Source of the DNA: Litorimonas cladophorae
GTDB taxonomy: Bacteria; Pseudomonadota; Alphaproteobacteria; Caulobacterales; Maricaulaceae
NCBI RefSeq assembly: GCF_014652455.1
Contig: NZ_BMYV01000002.1
Coordinates: 744,001-808,000, forward strand
DNA length: 64,000 bases
Reading direction: 5' to 3'
Part shown: piece by piece, positions 41,738-50,950 of the stretch
Position numbering within the stretch: the stretch's first letter is position 1
Layout of the letters: every line of letters starts with the position of its first letter
The notes under the pieces: generated by a model
Databases searched by the model: none
The model's input: only the letters and a program-made list of their open reading frames with translations
Told to the model about the DNA's origin: nothing
Position numbers and translations under genes: made by a program

Positions 41738-43495
41738 TTAAATTTTCTGATTTAGCCCCGCATAAATCCCAGCTCGCCCCCGTAATTCCGCATCTGTGCC
41801 CGTTTCAACAACACGTCCACTATCGACAACGCAAATCTTATCCGCATTTCGAATTGTCTCTAGCCGATGGGCAATGACCAGGGTGGTTCGGCCTTCGCTC
41901 AGGCGTTCTAGTGCGGCTTGAACTTTGGCCTCAGACTCTGTGTCTAGCGCGGAGGTGGCCTCATCTAGCAATAGGATTGGCGCGTCGCGCAGGATCGCAC
42001 GCGCAATAGAGAGCCGTTGTTTTTGACCGCCAGAGAGCCCTGACCCGTCTTCGCCTAACACCGTGTCATATCCATCAGGCAGGCGCGCAATAAAATCATG
42101 GGCATCTGCGGCTTTGGCGGCGAGGATGATGGCATCACGGTCGGCGTCTAAATCCCCAAGAGCGATATTGGCCGCGATTGTGTCATTAAACAAAACGGCG
42201 TCCTGCGAGACAACCGCGATATGACGCCGAAGGCTGGCTTGCGTGACCTCTTTCACATCCTGCCCGTCGATCAGAACAGCCCCTTCGGTGACGTCATAGA
42301 GACGCGGAATGAGGTGCATGACGGTGGATTTACCGCCGCCAGAAGGCCCAACCAACGCGGTCGTTTGCCCGGGCTCTGCGATCAGGTTGAAACCGCGTAA
42401 TGCCAGAGTGCCGTCAGGATAGGTAAAGCTCACATTGCGGAGCTCTACGCGGCCATCCGAGACGCTGAGATCTGATGCGATAATGGCATCTTCTAGCGTA
42501 GGTTGCGTATCAATCACTTCGAAGATGCGCCCCACTGAACTGAGGCTTTCCTGGACCACGTTGTTGAGTGTTCCGAGTGCGCGCAGGCGCGGCGCAAGCG
42601 CCAAAAGACCCATCAGAACCCCCGCGATTTGGCCGCCCGTCGCGGTGCCTGAACCATATTGCCAGACGCCAAAGATCACGACAGCCGCGATAACGAGGCC
42701 ACCCACAACTTCGAGAATGGGGTCGACACGCGCTTGTTGCGTAATGAGTTTCAAATAGAGGCGAATACGTTCTGAAAAACTATGGTCGAGGCGGGCCTGT
42801 TCCCGTGATTCCAAGCCATAAGTTTTGACAAGTTGTGCCGCGCCGAGGCTTTCTTTCAATTCTGCTGTCATGTGGCCGATATGTTCTTGTACTTCGCGCG
42901 CATTGCCTCGCAGACGTTTCGAAATTTCGATAATTGGCCAGAGAGCAAATCCGAAAACGACCATAAAAAGCGAGAGCTGCCAGTTCAAATACAGCATGGC
43001 GCCAACCGTGAAAATCACGGTCAACACATCTTTGATGAGATTGCCTAAGACGCGCACTAACCCACCTGACACCACGGTCACGTCATTTGTGAATTTCGCA
43101 ATTAACTCGCCCGTAGGCTCGGCCTGGCTATCAGCAAAATCGCGCGCATGGGCGGCCCGCAACATCTGCGTTTGCATTTTGCCGACCGTGTTCAGCGCGA
43201 TCGAATTCGTAAGGATACGTTGGATATATCCGCCAAGGCCTGCTGCGAAGGTCAGGCCCAAAATCACGGGTAGAATGATCGCGGCATATCGTTTGGTCTG
43301 GGAAAGGCTATCGCCGCCGTCCAGTGTTGTCGCAGCATCAATAATAAGGCTGACGAGATAAACATAGCCTGCTGTCGCGGCGGCGAAGATAACCATGAAA
43401 AACACGGCCCATAATAGTCGCGTTTTTTGAGGCCAGATGTAGTCACGCCAAAGGCGAGCAATGCGGGCGCGATCCGTCTGTTGGGATTTGGACAT
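41738..43495 (-). CDS. MsbA-like lipid exporter (ABC transporter, fused TM and ATPase)
   Basis: About 585 residues, a half-transporter exporting lipid A or a related lipid. Six transmembrane helices in the N-terminal 310 residues, then the ATPase: Walker A VGPSGGGKSTVMHL, signature LSGGQKQRLSIARAIL, Walker B PILLLDEATSALD, and H-loop VIAHRLETI. The start at 43495 (MSKSQQTDRA) is chosen, since the longer frame to 43723 overlaps the preceding gene and contains shadow residues. 16 bases after the stop of the IMPase-DUF4170 gene. The place in an LPS region favours MsbA, though other exporters look similar. Confidence 0.9.
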   Translation of the reverse strand: MSKSQQTDRARIARLWRDYIWPQKTRLLWAVFFMVIFAAATAGYVYLVSLIIDAATTLDGGDSLSQTKRYAAIILPVILGLTFAAGLGGYIQRILTNSIALNTVGKMQTQMLRAAHARDFADSQAEPTGELIAKFTNDVTVVSGGLVRVLGNLIKDVLTVIFTVGAMLYLNWQLSLFMVVFGFALWPIIEISKRLRGNAREVQEHIGHMTAELKESLGAAQLVKTYGLESREQARLDHSFSERIRLYLKLITQQARVDPILEVVGGLVIAAVVIFGVWQYGSGTATGGQIAGVLMGLLALAPRLRALGTLNNVVQESLSSVGRIFEVIDTQPTLEDAIIASDLSVSDGRVELRNVSFTYPDGTLALRGFNLIAEPGQTTALVGPSGGGKSTVMHLIPRLYDVTEGAVLIDGQDVKEVTQASLRRHIAVVSQDAVLFNDTIAANIALGDLDADRDAIILAAKAADAHDFIARLPDGYDTVLGEDGSGLSGGQKQRLSIARAILRDAPILLLDEATSALDTESEAKVQAALERLSEGRTTLVIAHRLETIRNADKICVVDSGRVVETGTDAELRGRAGIYAGLNQKI

Positions 43496-43511
43496 GTCGC
43501 GCCGCGCAGAA

Positions 43512-44627
43512 TTATCCAATAATGCCGTCCCCATCGGGATCGATGAGGTCATGGGCGTGCAGGATGAAATAGCGCATATGTGCGTTATCGACAGTGCGTT
43601 GCGCGGCTGACTTCCAAGCTTTGCGGGCTTCTTCGATGTTGGCATAGGCGCCAACAAAATCGACCGCTGTAAGATCTTTAAATTCTGTGCGGTTTGGGTC
43701 GATGAGTTCGCCACCAATGACAAGGTGGAGCAATTGTACGGATTTCATAGCTTCGGCACTTCTATTACGGTCAGACATACGAGTCCCCAAAAATTTGTAA
43801 TCTCGCCCCTGTGTAAATTGGGCTAGATGTGGTTTCACTTCCGCCAATAACAAAGCGTGTAGCGTCGGACCAGCACAAATGACGCCTAAACCTGAGGTCG
43901 TTTCTGTGTCGAATTGCGGAATTTTTCCACGAATATCAGTAATCACAGCGCCAGCTTCCGTGGCGATGAGAGCTGCAGCCGCCAGATCCCAGTCCGATTT
44001 AGGCGTGAAGGCGATGGTGGCATCGGCTTCGCCGCTGGCGACCTTGCAAATACGATACGCCATCGAATTGGCGACGCTGACATTCATTTCGGGGAAGTCT
44101 AATTTGCGAAACTTGCGCGGATAACCCACCATATGAATACCGGCGATTTTTTCGGGGTCGGTCGCCGAGATAGGTTTCGCGTTAAGACGCGCCCCGCCGC
44201 CGATGCAGGCTTCATACAGCTCATCCATCAAAGGGTTGAAAACAACGCCCGCAATGGACTGCCCTTTTTCAATAATAGCGACGGACACGGCGAAGTTTGG
44301 CGTGCGATCGATGAAGGCGCGCGTGCCATCAATCGGGTCGACAACAAAACTGCGAGGGCAGGCATGACGGGAATAATCGTCTTTGGTTTCCTCTGACAAC
44401 CATCCATAATCAGGTCGAGCGTCGCGTAAGTGTTCAAACAGAAAATCATTCACCGCAATATCGGCATCTGTGACAGGCGAACTGTCCGATTTATTCCAAG
44501 TCTTGGAGTCATTGGCTTCGAAGGCCGCTTTCGCGATACCCCCCGCTTTGCGGACAATGTCACGCAGCAAGTCAAGGTCCGCTTCGGGAAGGGCGCAGCT
44601 GGGGTCGAGTTGGCTAAGATCCGGCAA
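43512..44627 (-). CDS. inositol monophosphatase family enzyme fused to DUF4170
   Basis: 371 residues. Residues 1-270 are an IMPase/CysQ-type phosphatase: metal sites WLSEETKDD, VVDPIDGTRAFIDRTPNF and KSDWDLAAAALIATEAGA. Residues 290-365 are DUF4170 (QLLHLVIGGELIDPNRTEF, VGAYANIEEARKAW, MRYFILHAHDLIDP), normally a separate small gene behind the phosphatase. The two are joined here by a short linker RMSDRNRSAEAMK. Target may be 3'-phosphoadenosine phosphate, or an inositol or sugar phosphate. Overlaps pmbA by 14 bases. Confidence 0.85.
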   Translation of the reverse strand: MPDLSQLDPSCALPEADLDLLRDIVRKAGGIAKAAFEANDSKTWNKSDSSPVTDADIAVNDFLFEHLRDARPDYGWLSEETKDDYSRHACPRSFVVDPIDGTRAFIDRTPNFAVSVAIIEKGQSIAGVVFNPLMDELYEACIGGGARLNAKPISATDPEKIAGIHMVGYPRKFRKLDFPEMNVSVANSMAYRICKVASGEADATIAFTPKSDWDLAAAALIATEAGAVITDIRGKIPQFDTETTSGLGVICAGPTLHALLLAEVKPHLAQFTQGRDYKFLGTRMSDRNRSAEAMKSVQLLHLVIGGELIDPNRTEFKDLTAVDFVGAYANIEEARKAWKSAAQRTVDNAHMRYFILHAHDLIDPDGDGIIG

Positions 44628-45978
44628 GTGTCAGACCTTCACAAAGAATGGAGGGGGCATTTGTGCTGCCGTCCATTTTTAGATCATTTGCCGGTATCAT
44701 GCTTTTGAACATGTCTCGTAAATTACCCGCAATTGTCACTTCCGAGACAGGGAAGCCACGTTGTCCATTTTCAATCTTATATCCGGATACGCCGACCGAG
44801 TAATCGCCCGTATTGGAATTTAAACTCGGTCCAAACATTTCCGAGATCAGGAAACCTTCACCAATCTCAGCCATAAGCTGCTCGGGTGTTTTCTCCCCGG
44901 CGACGAGCCATGTGTTTGTTGCTGAAACACCTGGCGGTGAGCCTATCCCGCGTGTCGCATGGCCTGTGGGCGCAACCCCCAGCTGGCGGGCGCTGGACAT
45001 ATTCAACAGCCAAGTTTTGAGCACGCCGTTTTCGACGATATGTTGTTTTCGCACACGCAAGCCTTCGCCGTCCCAAGGACGGGATCCATCGCCGCGCACC
45101 AAAAAAGGGTCGTCAATAATTTGAATATGGGGGGCGAACACGGCTTCGTTTAGCTGGTCTTTTAAGAAGGAGACGCCACGAGTAATAGACGGACCCGATA
45201 TCGCGCCTAACAGGCCGGCGATTAGGCTGCCCGAGACTCGTTCGTCGAAAATGATCGGCAGGCTGGCCGATGGAATTTGGCGACTGCCGAGGCGAGCCAC
45301 AGCCCGTTGTCCGGCTTTCTGGCCGATTGTTGCAGGGTTAGGCAGGGAATCAAGAAAACGCGCGCTGTCATAATCATAGTCCCGTTCCATCGCACCATCT
45401 TGACTGGCAATTGCCGACACAGACAAGCCGTGACGCGAGGCCCGCCACCCATCGATAAACCCGTGGCTTGTCGCAAAGGCAAAGGCACTCGTCGTCCAAC
45501 TGGCATTTGCGCCTTCTGCCTGCGCAACCCCTTTGATGGACAGGGCTGCGGCTTCTAATTCATGGGCACGCGTTTTTAGCGTGGCGGGGTCGATCACAGA
45601 ATCATCCCAAACGTCGAGCGCGGCTGCACCGCCGGGCTCAGACATCAAGTCGGCGTCGGCTAGACCGCAATAGGGGTCCTCAGGGGCAAGTTTTGCCATC
45701 GCCACGGCGCGCTCAGCTAAGGCCCGAATGCTATCATTCGACAAATCCGACGACGAAACGCAGGCCTGACGTTTGCCGATCATGACGCGAAGGCCAATAT
45801 CACGGCCTTCGCTACTATCGATATCTTCGAGCGCGTTATCCCGCACCGAAATGCCGACACTGCGGCCATGTGTGGCAACTGCGTCGGCACTTTCTGCGCC
45901 GGCATCTTTGGCCGCTTTTAGCAACGCCTTTAAAGTTGGCGTCAGGGCGTCAGCGGTGATCGGGTCAGATGTCGACAT
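44614..45978 (-). CDS. pmbA: PmbA/TldE family metalloprotease subunit
   Basis: 454 residues. The TldD/TldE protease pair processes peptides and antitoxins. SSEGRDIGLRVMIGKRQACVSSSDL at the N-terminus and the C-terminal SLNSNTGDYSVGVSGYKIENGQRGFPVSEVTIAGN are PmbA blocks; the subunit lacks the zinc HExxxH found in TldD. Its partner tldD is not in the window. Overlaps the IMPase-DUF4170 gene by 14 bases and follows a MAPEG gene by nine. Confidence 0.92.
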   Translation of the reverse strand: MSTSDPITADALTPTLKALLKAAKDAGAESADAVATHGRSVGISVRDNALEDIDSSEGRDIGLRVMIGKRQACVSSSDLSNDSIRALAERAVAMAKLAPEDPYCGLADADLMSEPGGAAALDVWDDSVIDPATLKTRAHELEAAALSIKGVAQAEGANASWTTSAFAFATSHGFIDGWRASRHGLSVSAIASQDGAMERDYDYDSARFLDSLPNPATIGQKAGQRAVARLGSRQIPSASLPIIFDERVSGSLIAGLLGAISGPSITRGVSFLKDQLNEAVFAPHIQIIDDPFLVRGDGSRPWDGEGLRVRKQHIVENGVLKTWLLNMSSARQLGVAPTGHATRGIGSPPGVSATNTWLVAGEKTPEQLMAEIGEGFLISEMFGPSLNSNTGDYSVGVSGYKIENGQRGFPVSEVTIAGNLRDMFKSMIPANDLKMDGSTNAPSILCEGLTLAGS

Positions 45979-45987
45979 AGAGTTTGG

Positions 45988-46386
45988 TTAGGCTCCGGAA
46001 GATGTGAAAATAAGGAAGAGCAGATAGAGAGCTTGCCCAAAGAATGTCAGCAGGGTCAGTAAAGTGCCGACGAGGCGACCCTGACCGAATACTTTTGCCA
46101 TGCCCATGGCATGTAAAATCCGACCAATCAAAAAAGCCGCACCGAAAATATGCAGAGTGATCGGACTGGCTTGCAGCATCGCTAATGCGATGAGACCGAG
46201 AAGGGCGAGCGGGGCGTTTTCAGTAAAATTACCATGGGCGCGAATACGCGACAGCATGAGTTCATCCCCACCATCACCAAGATTGATTTTCTTGCCTAGT
46301 CGGACTTGTCCCACGCGATACATTAGGATCGGCGCTAAGATCATGTTGAGCGCGATGTAGAGTGCGACGATTTGAAAAAGTGTCAT
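45988..46386 (-). CDS. MAPEG family membrane protein
   Basis: 132 residues, four predicted membrane helices. LMLSRIRAHGNFTENAPLALLGLIAL and FLIGRILHAMGM are the bacterial MAPEG signature, a family of glutathione-type or eicosanoid-related membrane enzymes; bacterial members are often of unknown role. First gene of the pmbA unit. Confidence 0.88.
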   Translation of the reverse strand: MTLFQIVALYIALNMILAPILMYRVGQVRLGKKINLGDGGDELMLSRIRAHGNFTENAPLALLGLIALAMLQASPITLHIFGAAFLIGRILHAMGMAKVFGQGRLVGTLLTLLTFFGQALYLLFLIFTSSGA

Positions 46387-46409
46387 TAAATTTCCCCGGT
46401 AGTTTTTAG

Positions 46410-47093
46410 TTATATGTCTTGTGGTTCGAGTTTTGCTGCATCGGCCAAGACTTTCCGATGCGTTTCAGGGGGCTGCGCCCCCGTTACAGCCATTTGTCCT
46501 GCGTAGATGAAAAACGGAACACCCGTAACGCCAAGACCTCGGAAAAATAGCATTTCGTTCTGAATATCGACCTTATCTTGACCTCCGCCAAGTAGGTCGC
46601 GGACGAGTTCTGCGTCCATCCCGATATCGCCTGCGATACGGCACAAGATGTCAAGGTCGCCAATGTCTTCGCCTTTTTCCATATAGGCGCGAAACAGTTG
46701 TTCGGCGCATTCATGTCCCAAATCTTGACCTTGCGCCCAGCGCATCAGGCGATGTGCATTTAATGTATTTGGGCGGCGCGTAATGGCCTTAAAGTCAAAT
46801 GCTATCCCCGCATCAGGGCCTGCAGCTTCCAAATGGTCGCGCATGGCATTGAAACGGTTGTCTGGCTTGTCGCCGAACTTCGCTTTCATATATTCCCGGT
46901 AATCCGCGCCTTCTTCGGGAACAGCGGAATCTAGCATATAGGGGCGAAAGGACAGGTTCGGGCGCGGCTTAGTTTTATCGGCAGCCTGAATGAATTGCTT
47001 GTATCCTAACCAGCACCAAGGGCAGACAAAATCAGAGACCATATCGACTTCGACAGGCAGATTTGCAGGTTTAGATTTTTTACGTTTGGCCAT
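46410..47093 (-). CDS. DsbA family oxidoreductase (FrnE-like)
   Basis: About 227 residues, without a signal peptide. The active site is DFVCPWCWLG (CPWC) and the cis-proline loop GVTGVPFFIYAG. It belongs to the cytoplasmic FrnE/polyketide-type DsbA group, which act on disulfides or as isomerases. The ATG at 47093 is preferred to a TTG at 47120 in the longer frame. A separate gene upstream of the MAPEG/pmbA unit with 23 bases between. Confidence 0.9.
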   Translation of the reverse strand: MAKRKKSKPANLPVEVDMVSDFVCPWCWLGYKQFIQAADKTKPRPNLSFRPYMLDSAVPEEGADYREYMKAKFGDKPDNRFNAMRDHLEAAGPDAGIAFDFKAITRRPNTLNAHRLMRWAQGQDLGHECAEQLFRAYMEKGEDIGDLDILCRIAGDIGMDAELVRDLLGGGQDKVDIQNEMLFFRGLGVTGVPFFIYAGQMAVTGAQPPETHRKVLADAAKLEPQDI

Positions 47094-47156
47094 TGGCTGC
47101 GCTCTAACGTGAGAGGTCAAGGGAGTCCAATAGCTTAAGTGTGTTAGACGTGCAGA

Positions 47157-47630
47157 TTATTTATAATAGGCCTTGGCTGTGGCACAGCGTTCCCTGAAAT
47201 CTGACGCCATGATTAGGTCGCGCTCCAGCCCTTCAGCGAGAGCGATTTGGGCGGTTGAGGCACCTTCTCTTCGCAGGGTCGTGTAAAGCTGCGTCCGGTC
47301 GCCTGAGGCGCCGTAAATCCGCGCAGCGACGCGATAGTCTGGAAGCGTGAGTTCATATTTCAATACATGCGTCACGCAAAGGCAAGCTTCGCGCGTGATC
47401 GCGCTGTTGGGCTGACCACTTTTGCGACATGCCGCATTGAGCGCTTTGTCGATTTCGAATGTCGAGGCATCTCGCGCCAGCGGCGCGCTACGAGAAATCG
47501 CGGGCGTTGTCTGCGCAACGGCCGTGAAAGCCTGAGCGGTTGAGACAACAGGTGCCAATAGACAAAACGAGAGCCATCCGAGCATAACAGTTTTGATTTG
47601 ATGTCGTTTTCCGATGGAAATGCGCCCCAC
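47157..47630 (-). CDS. small secreted protein, unknown
   Basis: 157 residues. A signal-type N-terminus (VMLGWLSFCLLAPVVSTAQAF) and several cysteines (NAACRKSG, EACLCVTHVL, RERCATAK) suggest a periplasmic disulfide-containing protein. I know no family. The start is a GTG at 47630 with GGAGG five bases upstream, which decides it over the ATG at 47585. It reads toward the FrnE-like gene. Confidence 0.6.
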   Translation of the reverse strand: MGRISIGKRHQIKTVMLGWLSFCLLAPVVSTAQAFTAVAQTTPAISRSAPLARDASTFEIDKALNAACRKSGQPNSAITREACLCVTHVLKYELTLPDYRVAARIYGASGDRTQLYTTLRREGASTAQIALAEGLERDLIMASDFRERCATAKAYYK

Positions 47631-47723
47631 AATTGCCTCCCTAATGGCTTGTTCTTAACGAGAGTTAACCATCAATAGGGCGAAAATTGGACAGTTGGCA
47701 AGTTTAGTCGCGTTTTAAGCGAG

Positions 47724-48209
47724 TTATTTCCGTCTAGATTTGGCGGCAGGTCTGCGCACATTATCGACGGATTGCGATAGGAATTTCATTACGGCGGCCG
47801 TCTCTGTTTCATTTAACCCACGTGTGAGCCGTGTGTTAAAGTCGCGGAAGTCGGCCATGACCTCCTCTCGCATGGACCAGCCTTTGTCCGTTAAATGGAC
47901 AGTGCGTTGGCGACGATCACCATAGGATTGTTTGCGCGTGATCAGCTCTGCGGCTTCCATGCGGTCGACCAACCCCGTAATCGCGGCGTTGCGGCGACCT
48001 GTGCCTTCAGAGAGTTCTGTCAAAGTACAGCCGTCGTGATAGCCAAGATAGACCAACACCGCGGCTTGCGCGCGGCCCAGCCCTGAGCCTTCGGCCAGGG
48101 CGCGGTCTGCGGCTTGGGCCAATTGCAAATATGTGCGGTCGAGTACAAAGAAGAGGCGGCGGTCGACGGTGCGGGCAATGGCCATGTAATTTTCCGTAAT
48201 GGCGGTCAT
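47724..48209 (-). CDS. MarR family transcriptional regulator
   Basis: 161 residues, a winged-helix dimer. LVYLGYHDGCTLTELSEGTGRRNAAITGLVDRMEAAELI is the recognition helix region, then RKQSYGDRRQRTVHLTDKG the wing. It probably represses a neighbouring or distant operon and responds to a small ligand or oxidation. The gene next to it in the same direction is the secreted protein; no divergent target lies upstream other than the candidate RNA region. Confidence 0.92.
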   Translation of the reverse strand: MTAITENYMAIARTVDRRLFFVLDRTYLQLAQAADRALAEGSGLGRAQAAVLVYLGYHDGCTLTELSEGTGRRNAAITGLVDRMEAAELITRKQSYGDRRQRTVHLTDKGWSMREEVMADFRDFNTRLTRGLNETETAAVMKFLSQSVDNVRRPAAKSRRK

Positions 48210-48283
48210 GAGCGTTGTGTTTGGCGTGAATCGCGTGGTGATACAACAGAGGTCCGCAAATCACAGTCTTCCAGAAACAATAA

Positions 48284-48310
48284 AACCCTCTCCACAGTAT
48301 GGAGAGGGTT
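48284..48310 (-). terminator. strong hairpin terminator
   Basis: Eleven-base perfect stem AACCCTCTCCA / TGGAGAGGGTT with a CAGTA loop; on the minus strand it ends GGGTTTTATTG. It lies about 245 bases past the msrB stop, far for a gene terminator, and fits the end of a small RNA. Confidence 0.75.
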
Positions 48311-48455
48311 CATTTTGAAGTTTGGGTCTCGTCGGGTCGCATTGCCCGATTTCAAGATAGATATGTCTTTACCCGCATTCGATTTTTACGAGGTGCTGAT
48401 TTAACAGCTTCGGGAAGACCCCTCAAAACAGATAAACAAATTGCACCTCCTCTCA
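48284..48455 (-). ncRNA. candidate small RNA (structured region before terminator)
   Basis: The 346 bases between the MarR gene and msrB hold no convincing gene. On the minus strand there is an outer stem GAGGTGC (48449-48443) with GCACCTC (48396-48390), reinforced by a four-base AATT/AAAT-type helix inside, then a TCGGG/CCCGA hairpin (48349-48332), then the strong terminator. An open frame MRGGAICLSVLRGLPE runs through it but has no clear family. I cannot see a good promoter. It might also be a long 3' UTR of msrB or a leader of the MarR gene. Confidence 0.3.
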
Positions 48456-48555
48456 TGAACGCGGCCCCACGATGGGACGGCTATTAGACATAAGTAGTGA
48501 CGCGCATTTTGTGTTTTGACAAGCCCGAAAACACGCGCGGCCAAAGTGTCGCGAA

Positions 48556-49074
48556 TTAGGCCTCTACAAAGTCTAGCGCGACGCCATTATTGCAATAACG
48601 CAGGCCTGTCGGGGCTGGGCCGTCTTTGAAAACGTGACCCTGATGCCCGCCGCATCGCGAACAGTGATATTCGGTGCGGGCCATGAACAGCTTGCGGTCA
48701 AGTTTGGTGCCCAGCGAACCTTCGATGAAATCAAAGAAGGACGGCCAGCCTGTGCCGGAGTCGAATTTGGTTTCGGAGGTAAACAACGGTAGCGCACAGC
48801 CTTTGCAGACATAGGTGCCGACCTTTTTGTTGTCGTTGAACTCGGAGGTGAACGGACGTTCTGTGCCTTCTTTGCGCAGCACGCGGAACTCGGCGTCTGT
48901 CAGGCGCTCTTTCCATTCGCGCTCTGAAAGGTTGGCCCAATCGGTATTTGAAGTTTGTGTCATGATCTTGCCTTCTGAAGATTCGGCGGTTGATGTCGTT
49001 TGCGAGCAAGCAGCCAAGGCGAGGGCGCCTGCGCCCATCGTTAATCTGTAACTCAATTCACGTCTGGTCAGCAT
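48556..49074 (-). CDS. msrB: peptide-methionine (R)-S-oxide reductase MsrB, exported
   Basis: About 172 residues. Reduces methionine-R-sulfoxide. YVCKGCALPLF and HCSRCGGHQGHVF hold the two CxxC zinc pairs; RYCNNGVALDF has the catalytic cysteine. The start at 49074 is set by GGAG upstream and the Tat-like signal TRRELSYRLTMGAGALALAACSQ, so the enzyme is likely an exported lipoprotein. Other in-frame starts upstream are unlikely. It lies 86 bases after ubiA. Confidence 0.93.
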   Translation of the reverse strand: MLTRRELSYRLTMGAGALALAACSQTTSTAESSEGKIMTQTSNTDWANLSEREWKERLTDAEFRVLRKEGTERPFTSEFNDNKKVGTYVCKGCALPLFTSETKFDSGTGWPSFFDFIEGSLGTKLDRKLFMARTEYHCSRCGGHQGHVFKDGPAPTGLRYCNNGVALDFVEA

Positions 49075-49160
49075 GGAATTCTCCGTTTCTGAACGCTTTA
49101 TATGTGTGCATACGCATGAGAGGCCAGACACGATGCAATCACGGTTGGGTGAGGCGTCAA

Positions 49161-50189
49161 TCAATGCGGCGTATGCAAAATACCCATGACCCAAGCATTA
49201 AAGACTATGGGCGATAATATGCTTAAAACTAATATTAGGCCCAAGCCTCGATTGGATTTGAATAAATTCAGAGATAGTCTTGCATTGTCGTGCTGTAGTC
49301 TAAGCGCTTGCCAAATTAAATGTACAGCAGGAATTGCCAGCATGGTGACAAGCCAGAGGGGCTCTATCGTAATCATTCCTTCTTCTCCCGCATATTTTTC
49401 AGCGTATTTACCTGTTAGCGTGTTCAGTCCTTCATGGTGAATTGAGAAAAATGCGGCTGTGATGAATAAGCTATAACAAACCCCAACCCCAAGTTTCACC
49501 CGCCCACCAAACTTCCGCGCGGTGCTCTTAATCCCCACCATCGCGTCGTCTTCAATATCCTGACAGGCGTAGATCGTATCGTACCCGACCGTCCAAAACA
49601 TCAGGCCGAAATAGAGAATGAACAGCGGAAGACTGACCGTTCCCGTTTTCGCCGCATAGGCGACCAAAATCGCCCAGTTGAATGTTAGTCCCAACCAAAC
49701 CTGTGGGAACCAAGTGATCCGCTTCATAAAGGGATAAGCCGCGACGAGGGGCAGAGAGAGCAGGGCGATACCTTTGGCCAGCCACGGCAAACAGAGCCAG
49801 ACCAAAAACCCAATGCCGATTTGCGCAAAGGTCCAACTCCAGGCTTGCTTGGATGTGATCGTGCCTGCGGGCAGTGGGCGCAGCGCCGTGCGCTCGACCT
49901 GTTTGTCTAAATCCTGATCAACGATATCATTATAGGTACAGCCCGCGCCGCGCATGGCGATTGCGCCAATCAAGATTAACACGGCCCAGATCATATCCGT
50001 CCAAGCCAAGCCGTGGCTTAACCCCGCAAAGGCCAGCCCAATCCAACCCGGCAGCGCCAGCAACCAATAGCCCACGGGACGGTCCAAACGCGAAAGCTGT
50101 AAATATGGCCGTATCCCAAGGGGCGCGCGGTTAACCCAATGGGATTTCGCTGAATCTTTTACAGCTTCAATTTCGGTGACAGGTGACAT
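49161..50189 (-). CDS. ubiA: 4-hydroxybenzoate polyprenyltransferase UbiA
   Basis: 342 residues, eight or nine membrane helices. Prenylates 4-hydroxybenzoate in ubiquinone synthesis. The first Asp-rich motif is YNDIVDQDLDKQVERT and the second YDTIYACQDIEDD. The N-terminal 25 residues are hydrophilic. Divergent from rsmE with only 21 bases between the start codons, so their promoters must overlap each other's genes. Confidence 0.94.
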   Translation of the reverse strand: MSPVTEIEAVKDSAKSHWVNRAPLGIRPYLQLSRLDRPVGYWLLALPGWIGLAFAGLSHGLAWTDMIWAVLILIGAIAMRGAGCTYNDIVDQDLDKQVERTALRPLPAGTITSKQAWSWTFAQIGIGFLVWLCLPWLAKGIALLSLPLVAAYPFMKRITWFPQVWLGLTFNWAILVAYAAKTGTVSLPLFILYFGLMFWTVGYDTIYACQDIEDDAMVGIKSTARKFGGRVKLGVGVCYSLFITAAFFSIHHEGLNTLTGKYAEKYAGEEGMITIEPLWLVTMLAIPAVHLIWQALRLQHDNARLSLNLFKSNRGLGLILVLSILSPIVFNAWVMGILHTPH

Positions 50190-50210
50190 GACCCGCTCTA
50201 TAGCAGGCTC

Positions 50211-50939
50211 ATGCGCGAAAACTATACGCTTCCAAGACTATATGTGCCCGATGATTTATCGGCAGATGTGCAAATCGAGCTGCCGCGCGAAACCGCGCAT
50301 TACCTCACTAATGTTATCCGTAAATCAGTCGGAGATTCCGTGCGTGTGTTTAATGGCACAAGCGGCGAATGGCGGGCCGAAATCGCGTCGTCGGGTAAGA
50401 AATCTGCAACGCTGGTCGTCGCGAAACGCTTACGCCAACCCACCGCCGTTCCCGATGTCACGCTCCTCTTCGCGCCTGTGCGCAAACATCGCACGGCCTT
50501 TATGATCGAAAAAGGCACGGAACTTGGCGTGCGGACCTTCCAGCCCGTGCTCACGGCGCGCACCCAATTCCCGCGTCTGAATATCGATAAAGCCCGCCTG
50601 CAAGCTATAGAAGCCGCCGAACAAACCGAACGACTCGACGTACCAAAGATACGCGACGCGAAACCGCTGTTAGATATTTTGGCCGCATGGGATGACACGC
50701 CGATCTTATTTGCCGATGAGGCAGGCGATGCGGAACGCGCGCGAGAGGCTTGCGCGAAACTCGACGCGCCGCTGGCGGTACTCATTGGTCCAGAAGGCGG
50801 ATTTACAGACGCCGAACGCAAGGAGCTGCGTGCGATACCTAATGTCCATCCTGTTACCCTAGGCCCCAGAATTCTCCGCGCCGATACGGCTGCGATTGCG
50901 CTGCTGAGTGTTTGGCAAAGCGTCAATGGGGATTGGTGA
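50211..50939 (+). CDS. rsmE: 16S rRNA m3U1498 methyltransferase RsmE
   Basis: 242 residues, SPOUT fold. The N-terminal PUA-like domain precedes FAPVRKHRTAFMIEKGTELGV; the C-terminal SAM knot has IGPEGGFTDAERKEL and LGPRILRADTAAIALLS. Methylates U1498 in the decoding centre. No operon partner. It is followed, 11 bases on, by the end of the BLUF-like gene on the other strand. Confidence 0.95.
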   Translation: MRENYTLPRLYVPDDLSADVQIELPRETAHYLTNVIRKSVGDSVRVFNGTSGEWRAEIASSGKKSATLVVAKRLRQPTAVPDVTLLFAPVRKHRTAFMIEKGTELGVRTFQPVLTARTQFPRLNIDKARLQAIEAAEQTERLDVPKIRDAKPLLDILAAWDDTPILFADEAGDAERAREACAKLDAPLAVLIGPEGGFTDAERKELRAIPNVHPVTLGPRILRADTAAIALLSVWQSVNGDW

Positions 50940-50950
50940 TCGCAGTTACC

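Noticed and set aside
42825-43361. 178-codon plus-strand frame opposite the MsbA-like gene
   Set aside because: Antisense shadow; the minus-strand gene has all ABC motifs.
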